A stretch of 21,307 nucleotides of DNA, taken from positions 1 to 21,307 of the forward strand of contig QHYF01000134.1 in the NCBI GenBank assembly GCA_003224075.1. Reading direction: 5' to 3'. The notes beneath the pieces are model-generated. The model saw only the letters and a list, made by a program, of their open reading frames with translations. It made no database searches and was not told where the DNA came from. Each line of letters begins with the position of its first letter. Position 1 is the first letter of the stretch. Origin of the DNA: Acidobacteriota bacterium. Its GTDB lineage: Bacteria; Acidobacteriota; Terriglobia; Acidiferrales; UBA7541. Position numbers and translations under genes: made by a program. Shown one piece after another: positions 7,872 to 14,855 of the stretch.

Positions 7872-8103
7872 ATGTGGAGAGCACGATTGCGGGCGGTGCC
7901 GTCCCCGGTGTCGTCGGCAAAGTCCCCTTGAAGGCTGATGTGATCCTTGCGCCAGGAACTACCCGGTGCGAGTCATTATTTTCAGACAGCCCGCGACAGG
8001 GAATTTCGGCGGGTGAGTGAGAATTTGTGCTCTCTTGCCACGGCTCACGTTCGATGCCGCCTGGGCACCAAACAAGAATGGGTCAGACCGCGAACTACCG
8101 GTC
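7872..8103. other. Interval between the TonB receptor and SDR genes
   Basis: One plus-strand frame (GTG 7874 to TGA 8020, 48 codons) reads a protein-like stretch, VESTIAGGAVPGVVGKVPLK then ADVILAPGT, that could be a gene remnant. It has no ribosome site and I cannot identify it. No promoter boxes for the SDR operon stand out. Confidence 0.35.
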
Positions 8104-8871
8104 ATGAACACAAAAGAGCTTTTTGATCTCACCGGGCGTGTGGCCATCATCACGGGAGGGTCCGTTGGACTGGGGCGCCAGATGGCCGAAGGCCTCGCGG
8201 AGATGGGCGCGAATCTAGTGCTTTGTGCTCGCAAGAAGGAGCGATGCCAACGGGCGGCAGAGGAATTGCACCAACTCGGCGTAAGGACCCGGGCACTGGG
8301 TTGCGACGTGAAGAACCCAGGCAACGTCCAGGAAGTGGTAGACGCAACCGTCTCCGAATTCGGCAGGATCGATGTCTTGATCAACAATGCCGGCACTTCC
8401 TGGGGCGCGCCTGTGGAAGAGATGCGCCTCGAGCATTGGAACAAAGTCATCGAAACCAATCTGACCGGAACGTTTCTGTTCTCGCAAGCCGTGGGCAAGG
8501 TCCTGATTGCGCAAAAACGAGGCAAGATCATCAATATTGCGTCCGTCGCCGGCCTTCGTGGAGCGCCGCCCGAACTGCAGGCTATCGGCTATCACGCCAG
8601 CAAGGGTGGCGTCATCAGTTTCACGAAAGACCTGGCGTGCAAATGGGGCATGCACAATATCCAGGTGAATGCCATTGCTCCCGGATGGTTCCCTACAAAC
8701 ATGTCTGAAGTTGTCATCGAGCGAAACCGGGAGCCCTTCCTGAAGAGAGTGCCATTGGGCCGTTTCGGAGGTGAAAATGATTTAAAGGGCGCAGCCGTCT
8801 TTCTGGCGTCCGACGCTTCCAATTTCGTCACTGGACATGTGCTGGTTGTGGATGGAGGACAAACAGCCTAA
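8104..8871 (+). CDS. Short-chain dehydrogenase/reductase (SDR), classical type
   Basis: A 255-residue NAD(P)-dependent oxidoreductase of the usual classical SDR length. The Rossmann motif TGGSVGLG is at 17-24, NNAG at 94-97, the active-site Asn at 119, Ser147, and the YHASK tetrad pair Tyr163/Lys167. The C-terminus ends in the common VVDGGQTA. The start at 8104 gives the standard N-terminus (LFDLTGRVAIITGG); the frame stays open upstream to 8017 without family-like sequence. The protein resembles 3-oxoacyl-ACP reductase/gluconate 5-dehydrogenase-like SDRs. Its neighbours downstream are acyl-CoA enzymes, so oxidation of a hydroxyacyl or hydroxy acid intermediate is the likely role. Exact substrate unknown. 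Confidence 0.9.
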   Translation: MNTKELFDLTGRVAIITGGSVGLGRQMAEGLAEMGANLVLCARKKERCQRAAEELHQLGVRTRALGCDVKNPGNVQEVVDATVSEFGRIDVLINNAGTSWGAPVEEMRLEHWNKVIETNLTGTFLFSQAVGKVLIAQKRGKIINIASVAGLRGAPPELQAIGYHASKGGVISFTKDLACKWGMHNIQVNAIAPGWFPTNMSEVVIERNREPFLKRVPLGRFGGENDLKGAAVFLASDASNFVTGHVLVVDGGQTA

Positions 8872-8966
8872 AAAGAGCATCGGGCGCGCGTCGCTCGTGT
8901 CGTGATTGACTCCGGCGCGGCATCCGCCAAGAGCGCCTGAGAATTAAAAGGAGAGAGCCCACCGCC

Positions 8967-11039
8967 ATGAGCGATCTGGTTCAACTCACCAAAGACAACG
9001 ACGTCGCCATCATCACCATCAACAATCCTCCCGTCAACGCCTTGAGCCCGGGCGTCCCGGAGGGCATCGCGGAAGCCATCGAGCAGCTCCAGAAAGATGG
9101 GGACATCCAGGCGGCCGTCCTGATCGGAGGTGGCCGCACCTTCGTCGCGGGCGCGGACATCAAGGAATTCGGCAAGATGACAGCGGGCAAATCCCGCGGC
9201 CCGGGACTTCTTCCCTTGCTTCTAAAGATCGAAGATTGCCGCAAACCTCTGGTTATGGCCATTCACGGAACTGCCTTCGGCGGCGGCCTGGAGTTAGCGA
9301 TGGCCGGGCATTACCGCGTCGCTGTTCCGAACGCGCAGGTGGGACAGCCGGAAGTGAAGCTTGGGCTCATCCCTGGCGCCGCGGGAACGCAGCGGCTTCC
9401 TCGCCTTGCCGGAGTCGCAAAGGCCGTGGAGATGTGCGCGGAAGGCAATCCCATCAAGGCGCAAGACGCCTTGCAGGCGGGAATTCTCGACCGTCTGATT
9501 GATGGCGACCTCTTGTCCGGCGCTGTGGCCTTCGCGCGCGAAGTTGCGGGAAAGCCCGCGCCGAAAACATGCGAGCGCAAAGACAAGCTCGGCGCCCCTG
9601 AGCAGAACGCTCCCATTTTCGCCGCCGCTCGGGAAGCCGCGCGCAAGAAGCAGCGCGGGATGATGGCCCCGCTCGCCGCCATCGACGCCGTGGAAGCCGC
9701 GACGAAATTGTCTTTTGAAGAGGGCTGTCAGATAGAACAGAAGCTTTTCCTCGAATGTCTTTTCTCGGATCAGTCCAGAGCCCTCATTCACGTTTTCTTC
9801 GGTGAAAGGGAAGTTGCCAGGATCCCGGATATCCCCAAGGAAACGTCCGTCCTTCCCGTAAACAACGTTGCCATTGTAGGGGCCGGAACCATGGGCGGCG
9901 GAATCGCCATGGTTTTTGCCAACGCTGGAATTCCGGTTCTTTTGAAGGAAGTGGACCGCGCGGCGCTGGATCGCGGACTTGCCAACATTCAAAAGAATTA
10001 CGCGAATTCCGTCAAGCGCGGCCGCTTCACACAGCAGTACATTGATGAGCGCTTGAAGCTCATCGAACCCACCCTCAGCTTCGATGGCTTCTCCGGTGTG
10101 GACATGGTCGTCGAAGCCGTCTTCGAAGGCATGGCCCTCAAGAAAGAAGTATTTGCTGAACTCGATCGCGTGTGCAGGCCCGGCACCATTCTTGCAACCA
10201 ACACCTCCACGCTGAGCATTGACGAAATTGCATCGGCTACCTCGCGGCTCCCGTCTGTGATCGGAACGCATTTCTTCAGCCCGGCCAACGTCATGCGTTT
10301 GCTCGAAATCGTAAGAGGCCAGGCGACAAGCAAGGAAGTCATCGCGACCTGTATGCAGCTTTCGAAAAGGCTCGGGAAAATCGGCGTTCTCGTCGGCAAT
10401 TGCACGGGCTTTGTAGGCAACCGCATGTTTGGCCCGTACCGTCGCGAAGCGCAGTTTCTCGTCGAAGAGGGCGCTGGCGTCGAGGCCGTGGATAAAGCGC
10501 TCTACGACTTCGGCATGGCAATGGGGCCATTGGCCACAGGGGATCTCGCGGGTCTCGATGTCGGCTGGCGCATCCGCAAAGAATATCGTCACTTGCAGAA
10601 GCCCGGTATTCGCCAGCCGTTTGCCGAGGACAAACTTTGCGAGCTAGGGCGTTATGGGCAAAAAACCGGCGTCGGCTGGTACAAATATGACGAACAGCGG
10701 CGTGCCCTTCCCGATCCTGAAGTGACGCAATTGGTAAGGAAGTGGGCCGCCGAAGCAGGGATTCCCCAGCGGCAAATCTCCGCTGAAGAAATTGTCGATC
10801 GCTGCCTTTACGCGCTCGTGAACGAAGGCGCTCGAATCCTCGAAGAGGGCTATGCTCTGCGCGGCGGTGGTCCCATGTGGTATGCGGACACCGTTGGCTT
10901 GAAAACCGTTTACGAACGAATCCGCGAATTCGAGAAGCGGCACGATGAAATCTGGGCGCCCGCGCCGCTCCTGAAGCAACTCGCCGAGCAGGGCAGGGCG
11001 TTCGCCGAATTCAATAAGCCACGGACCGCCACTGCCTAG
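8967..11039 (+). CDS. Bifunctional enoyl-CoA hydratase / 3-hydroxyacyl-CoA dehydrogenase (FadB/FadJ/EHHADH-like)
   Basis: A 690-residue fusion enzyme carrying two consecutive beta-oxidation steps: hydration of trans-2-enoyl-CoA and NAD-dependent oxidation of 3-hydroxyacyl-CoA. Residues ~1-190 are the crotonase domain, with the CoA/oxyanion segment AGADIKEFG (61-69), Glu109 in GGGLEL and Glu129 in QPEVKLGLIPGAAGTQRL. The dehydrogenase Rossmann domain starts VAIVGAGTMGGG (301-312). The catalytic His435 is in GTHFFSPAN and Glu447 in LLEIVRG, followed by two C-terminal helical repeats to the end. The length fits the monofunctional-thiolase-free peroxisomal EHHADH-like group. The start has a good AAGGAGAGAG ribosome site. 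It lies 95 bases after the SDR and probably shares its operon. Confidence 0.95.
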   Translation: MSDLVQLTKDNDVAIITINNPPVNALSPGVPEGIAEAIEQLQKDGDIQAAVLIGGGRTFVAGADIKEFGKMTAGKSRGPGLLPLLLKIEDCRKPLVMAIHGTAFGGGLELAMAGHYRVAVPNAQVGQPEVKLGLIPGAAGTQRLPRLAGVAKAVEMCAEGNPIKAQDALQAGILDRLIDGDLLSGAVAFAREVAGKPAPKTCERKDKLGAPEQNAPIFAAAREAARKKQRGMMAPLAAIDAVEAATKLSFEEGCQIEQKLFLECLFSDQSRALIHVFFGEREVARIPDIPKETSVLPVNNVAIVGAGTMGGGIAMVFANAGIPVLLKEVDRAALDRGLANIQKNYANSVKRGRFTQQYIDERLKLIEPTLSFDGFSGVDMVVEAVFEGMALKKEVFAELDRVCRPGTILATNTSTLSIDEIASATSRLPSVIGTHFFSPANVMRLLEIVRGQATSKEVIATCMQLSKRLGKIGVLVGNCTGFVGNRMFGPYRREAQFLVEEGAGVEAVDKALYDFGMAMGPLATGDLAGLDVGWRIRKEYRHLQKPGIRQPFAEDKLCELGRYGQKTGVGWYKYDEQRRALPDPEVTQLVRKWAAEAGIPQRQISAEEIVDRCLYALVNEGARILEEGYALRGGGPMWYADTVGLKTVYERIREFEKRHDEIWAPAPLLKQLAEQGRAFAEFNKPRTATA

Positions 11040-11173
11040 CACGCCTCATCTGGACGACTTATCGTTGCAAACCTACAGGTGAGCGAAAGACAAAGATGCG
11101 ATGAGCGCGGTCAACGCTGGGCAGCGCAAAGCAAACGGAAATGCCCAATTTTTCCCGCAGCGGAGAATAAGAG

Positions 11174-12242
11174 ATGCCCGATCTTCGGGATCGCCCAACC
11201 ACGATGCGCGCCGGCGAAGAGTTGGACTTGCTCAAACTGGAGCCTTTTCTCCGCGCTCACTTTCCAGGCGAACGCGGGCCGCTCACGGTCCAGCAGTATC
11301 CCAGCGGCCATTCGAATCTGACGTACGCCGTTTCTCTGGGCGGCAAGGAATTCGTTCTTCGTCGCCCTCCTTTCGGCAGCAAGGTGAAATCCGCGCATGA
11401 CATGGGACGAGAGTTCCATGTTCTCTCTAGGCTCCACGGCGTCTATCCCCCCGCTCCGGAAGTCCTCTGTTACTGTGATGACGAATCGGTCTTGGGCGCG
11501 CCTTTTTATCTGATGAAACCAATCCGAGGCGTCATCCTCCGGAGAGACCCGCCGCCAGAATTGCAATTTTCGGCTGACACCGCGCGGCGCTTAAGCGAGT
11601 CGTTGATTGATAATCTCGCGTGCCTTCATCGTCTCGATTATGAAGCCATCGGCCTGGCCGATCTCGGCAAGCCACAAGGCTACTTGGAACGGCAAGTGCG
11701 CGGTTGGATCGAACGGTATCATGGCTCGCGAACGCATGATCTTCCCGAAGTCGGCCGCATTTCTTCTTGGATGAACGGTCATCTGCCGCCTTCGAGCGAT
11801 GCCGCTCTCATTCACAACGACTACAAATATGACAACGTGGTCTTGGATTCGCAGGACATCGTCGAAAATTGTAGGCGTCTTGGATTGGGAGATGTGCACC
11901 ATCGGCGATCCCCTGAGCGACCTGGGGACGACGCTGGCGTACTGGATCGATCCGAAAGATCCCGACGAGCTGCAAAAGATTCGCTGGGGTCCTACCAACT
12001 TTCCGCGGAGTCTCACGCGCGCCGAACTCGTTCAGCGGTATACAAAAGCCGCCGCGCGCGATGTTTCAAACATGGTCTTTTATCTCGCTTTTGCGCGATT
12101 CAAAATTGCCGTCATCATCCAGCAGATTTACTACCGTTATCATCTGGGCCTGACGAACGATCCGCGCTTTGCCTCCATGCCCGAACTCATCAAAAACCTT
12201 TTGCTTGCTTCTCTTCGAACCGCCGAAACGGGCGCCATCTGA
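11174..12242 (+). CDS. ACAD10/11-type phosphotransferase (APH fold), putative hydroxyacyl-CoA kinase; frameshifted
   Basis: An aminoglycoside-phosphotransferase-fold kinase of the type fused to acyl-CoA dehydrogenase in eukaryotic ACAD10/ACAD11. The start at 11174 follows GGAGAATAAGAG. The nucleotide loop is SGHSNLTY (44-51), the lysine-region segment is KEFVLRRPPFGS, and the catalytic loop is HNDYKYDN (214-221). The metal-binding segment LDWEMCTIGDPLSDLGTTLAYW follows, but in another frame. The first frame is correct to ~residue 231, then shifts because GAAAATT at 11864-11870 has one A too many (run 11865-11868). The first frame stays open to 12448 with unrelated residues. Removing one A gives a continuous 355-residue protein ending at 12242, the family's normal length. 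As written, the kinase would lack its metal-binding Asp. Confidence 0.85.
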
Positions 12243-12304
12243 AACGGATCGCCCGGTATTCTTTCAATCATAAAAGCCTCGGTGCGTCATCGCCGGCCAT
12301 TGTG

Positions 12305-12769
12305 CTATCGGTAGTAGCGCACAATCCATTCTGCTGCACAGCATGGCTTGTCCATCCGCTCGCCCTCCACGGACACGGAAAAGACAGCTTCCAGAGCGCC
12401 GGGAATTTCTTTGAGCGCCGCCAGTGTAAAGCGCGCGCGAATCCTTGAATCCACGCGAACCGGTGCGGGGAATCGCACGCGGTTCAGGCCATAATTCACG
12501 GCCATCCGCACGCCTGTTCGAATCTCGATGGCTTGTTTCGCGAGACAACTGATGAGGGAAAGCGTCAGGAAGCCATGGGCAATTGTCGTTCGGTAAGGCG
12601 ATTCGCGCTCAGCGCGCTCCCGATCCAGGTGAATCCACTGCCGGTCTTCCGTGGCTTCCGCAAATCGCTGAATCCGGTCCTGCGTGATCGCAAACCACTC
12701 GCTGCCGCCGATTTCTTGGCCCACCAATTCTTTCAATGAGTCCAGGGAAGGGATTACTACTTGCGGCAT
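12305..12769 (-). CDS. MaoC-like (R)-specific enoyl-CoA hydratase
   Basis: A 154-residue hot-dog-fold hydratase that would add water to 2-enoyl-CoA to give (R)-3-hydroxyacyl-CoA. The ATG at 12769 is chosen because GGAGA lies five bases upstream and the family N-terminus starts there; an upstream in-frame ATG at 12841 lies inside the acyl-CoA dehydrogenase gene. The hydratase-2 motif reads ATEDRQWIHLD with Asp42 and His47 at the catalytic positions of PhaJ-like enzymes, followed by TIAHGFLTLSL (62-72). It is 35 bases downstream of the acyl-CoA dehydrogenase gene on the same strand, so the two are probably one transcript. It converges on the kinase gene with a 62-base gap. Confidence 0.92.
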   Translation of the reverse strand: MPQVVIPSLDSLKELVGQEIGGSEWFAITQDRIQRFAEATEDRQWIHLDRERAERESPYRTTIAHGFLTLSLISCLAKQAIEIRTGVRMAVNYGLNRVRFPAPVRVDSRIRARFTLAALKEIPGALEAVFSVSVEGERMDKPCCAAEWIVRYYR

Positions 12770-12804
12770 TTGGCTCTCCTGCTTCGAAGCGAAAACTGTG
12801 AAAA

Positions 12805-14031
12805 TTATTTTGCAGCGGATTGTTTCTGTGCCTTCGCCCATTTGCCCAGTTCATGCTTGGCGATGGATTCCATGTGAACTTCGTCCGGCCCATCGGCGAG
12901 TCGCAGCGTACGCACATTGGCCCAGGCCGCGGCCAGGAAGGTGTCCTGTGAAACACCTGCGCCTCCATGCGCTTGAATGGCGCGGTCGAGCACACGCAGT
13001 GTTACATTCGGCGCGACCACCTTGATCATCGCGATCTCGTCGCGGGCCGCCTTGTTTCCAACCGTATCCATCATGTACGCAGCTTTCAGCGTCAAGAGAC
13101 GCGCCTGCTCGATCTCCATCCGGGACTTCGCGATGCCCGCGCGAATGGTTCCCTGTTCGGCAAGCGCTTTCCCGAAAGCCACGCGCGTCTGCACGCGTTT
13201 GCACATTCCTTCCAACGCCCGCTCCGCGACGCCGATGCATCGCATGCAGTGATGGATGCGCCCGGGCCCGAGCCGCCCTTGCGCAATCTCGAATCCCCGC
13301 CCTTCGCCCAGCAGCATATTGGTCGCCGGAACGCGAACGTTTTCAAAAATGATTTCGGCATGACCGTGCGGCGCGTGATCGTAGCCAAACACCGACAGCA
13401 TCCGTACAATCTTGATTCCTGGCGCGTCCAGCGGAACCAGCACCATGGACTGCTGTTTGTGTAACGGAGCCGCAGGGTCCGTTTTGCCCATAAAGATCGC
13501 AATTTTGCACCGTAGGTCGCCCGCACCCGAGGACCACCATTTCCGCCCTTGAATTACGTACTCATTTCCCTCCCGGACAATTCGCGCGCTGATGTTCGTC
13601 GCGTCCGACGACGCGACATCCGGTTCGGTCATTGCGAAGCACGACCGGATTTCGCCGGCCAGCAGTGGTTTCAGCCATTTTTCTTTTTGCTCCGCCGTCC
13701 CATAGCGTGCCAGCGCCTCCATGTTCCCCGTATCCGGCGCAGAACAGTTGAACGCTTCGGCAGCCATCGGGCTCCGGCCCATAATCTCGCACAACGGCGC
13801 GTATTCTAAATTTGTCAGTCCAGCTCCGTTTTCGTCATCGGGCAAGAATAAATTCCACAAGCCCGCCGCGCGGGCCTTCGGTTTCAGTTCTTCGATGATG
13901 CGCGCCGGTTTCCAGCGATCGCGCTCGATTTCATCCAGAAAACGCTCTTCGTTCGGATAAATGTGCTCATCCATGAACGCTTGCAGCCGGCGTTGCAGAT
14001 CCTTTGTCTTTTCCGTGAATTCGAAATTCAT
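12805..14031 (-). CDS. Acyl-CoA dehydrogenase, ACAD10/11-like
   Basis: A 408-residue FAD-dependent acyl-CoA dehydrogenase. The start at 14031 (MNFEFTEKTKDL) is chosen because the longer frame to 14157 adds only unrelated residues. Typical blocks run in order: N-terminal helical domain, CFAMTEPDVASSDATNISA (FAD and substrate contact, the form seen in ACAD11-like proteins), GRKWWSSGAGD, FENVRVPATNMLLGEGRGF, and the C-terminal IQAHGGAGVSQDTF...RLADGPDEVHMESIAK. Mammalian relatives handle long-chain and 4-hydroxyacyl substrates together with an attached kinase domain. Here the kinase is a separate gene on the opposite strand 560 bases beyond this gene's stop. It is first in a two-gene unit with the MaoC hydratase. 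Confidence 0.93.
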   Translation of the reverse strand: MNFEFTEKTKDLQRRLQAFMDEHIYPNEERFLDEIERDRWKPARIIEELKPKARAAGLWNLFLPDDENGAGLTNLEYAPLCEIMGRSPMAAEAFNCSAPDTGNMEALARYGTAEQKEKWLKPLLAGEIRSCFAMTEPDVASSDATNISARIVREGNEYVIQGRKWWSSGAGDLRCKIAIFMGKTDPAAPLHKQQSMVLVPLDAPGIKIVRMLSVFGYDHAPHGHAEIIFENVRVPATNMLLGEGRGFEIAQGRLGPGRIHHCMRCIGVAERALEGMCKRVQTRVAFGKALAEQGTIRAGIAKSRMEIEQARLLTLKAAYMMDTVGNKAARDEIAMIKVVAPNVTLRVLDRAIQAHGGAGVSQDTFLAAAWANVRTLRLADGPDEVHMESIAKHELGKWAKAQKQSAAK

Positions 14032-14127
14032 CTGCCCCGCCTGTCGCAACGCAAAAGTGGAACCGCAAGGTTCGCCGCCTGGTTGGCCGCAGCGCGTGGC
14101 GTTTCTCGATTTGGCATCGCGGCGGCA

Positions 14128-14156
14128 ATTATATAGAATGCCGTTCGCGTTAGTCA
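14128..14156 (-). promoter_or_regulatory. Candidate promoter for the acyl-CoA dehydrogenase-MaoC unit
   Basis: On the minus strand a perfect TATAAT (14133-14128) lies 17 bases from TGACTA (14156-14151), a weak match to the -35 box. It is ~97 bases upstream of the acyl-CoA dehydrogenase start, in the divergent gap shared with the GH3 gene. Confidence 0.4.
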
Positions 14157-14279
14157 CTCACGTTTCATAGCCGCTTTCGCATCGGTGCAAGCGCGAAACG
14201 AGCGTTCGGAAACTCCCGCCGGATTTTCCGGCGCAACCGTGAGTGGACTCCGTGCACCCACTGAGAGAGAATCTCCGCC

Positions 14280-14855
14280 GTGTCCAACCGATTCTTTCCG
14301 CTTCTTGCCGTTTTGCTTTTTCTGCTGCTCAGCACCCTTCGCTCGGCGGCGCAGGCTCCTTCGCCCAGTCCTGCAACGAAGGAACCCGCCGGCGCGCCGT
14401 ATCTGGATCCAAGTCTCCCTCTCGACGAACGCGTGAACGATCTTGTCTCCCGCATGACTCTCGAGGAAAAAACCTCGCAAATGCAGGATGTCGCGCCCGC
14501 CATTCCACGTCTCGGCATTCCCGCATACAACTGGTGGAACGAGGGGCTGCACGGCGTCGCCCGCGCCGGAAATGCCACCGTCTTCCCCCAGGCCATTGGC
14601 CTTGCGGCCACGTGGGACACAGATCTGGTCCATCGCATCGCCGATGTGATCTCCACCGAAGCGCGCGCCAAATACAACGATGCAATTCAGCACGGAAACA
14701 TGGGCCGCTACTTCGGTCTCACCTTTTGGTCGCCCACCCAACATCAACATCTTTCGCGACCCACGCTGGGGGCGCGGCCAGGAAACCTACGGAGAAGATC
14801 CATTTCTTACCAGCCGCATCGGCGTGGCATTCGTTACCGGCTTGCAAAGCAATGA
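14280..14855 (+). CDS. GH3 beta-glucosidase/beta-xylosidase, N-terminal part; gene broken by a 4-bp duplication at 14733-14740
   Basis: A secreted family 3 glycoside hydrolase. The GTG start at 14280 follows a GAGAGA site. Residues 1-25 are a signal peptide (LLAVLLFLLLSTLRSAAQA). Then come ERVNDLVSRMTLEEKTSQMQ, IPAYNWWNEGLHGVA and FPQAIGLAATWD, all typical of the barrel domain in the plant BXL/bacterial XylA-like branch. At GLTFWSP the frame is lost: CCCA occurs twice in a row (14733-14736, 14737-14740). Removing one copy gives WSPNINIFRDPRWGRGQETY, the standard family sequence, and joins this part to the next entry as an 887-residue protein. After the shift this frame reads unrelated residues to 14855. 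Confidence 0.88.
   Translation: MSNRFFPLLAVLLFLLLSTLRSAAQAPSPSPATKEPAGAPYLDPSLPLDERVNDLVSRMTLEEKTSQMQDVAPAIPRLGIPAYNWWNEGLHGVARAGNATVFPQAIGLAATWDTDLVHRIADVISTEARAKYNDAIQHGNMGRYFGLTFWSPTQHQHLSRPTLGARPGNLRRRSISYQPHRRGIRYRLAKQ

Noticed and set aside
7874..8020. 48-codon plus-strand frame after the receptor
   Set aside because: Protein-like wording but no ribosome site, no identified family, and very short; kept only as a note in the interval description.
9294..10592. 432-codon open frame on the minus strand
   Set aside because: Antisense to the bifunctional FadB-like gene, no recognisable motifs.
12243..12448. Extension of the kinase first frame to a 424-residue protein
   Set aside because: After about residue 231 the frame is unrelated to the family, whereas the neighbouring frame carries the expected LDWE...GDP segment and stops at 12242.
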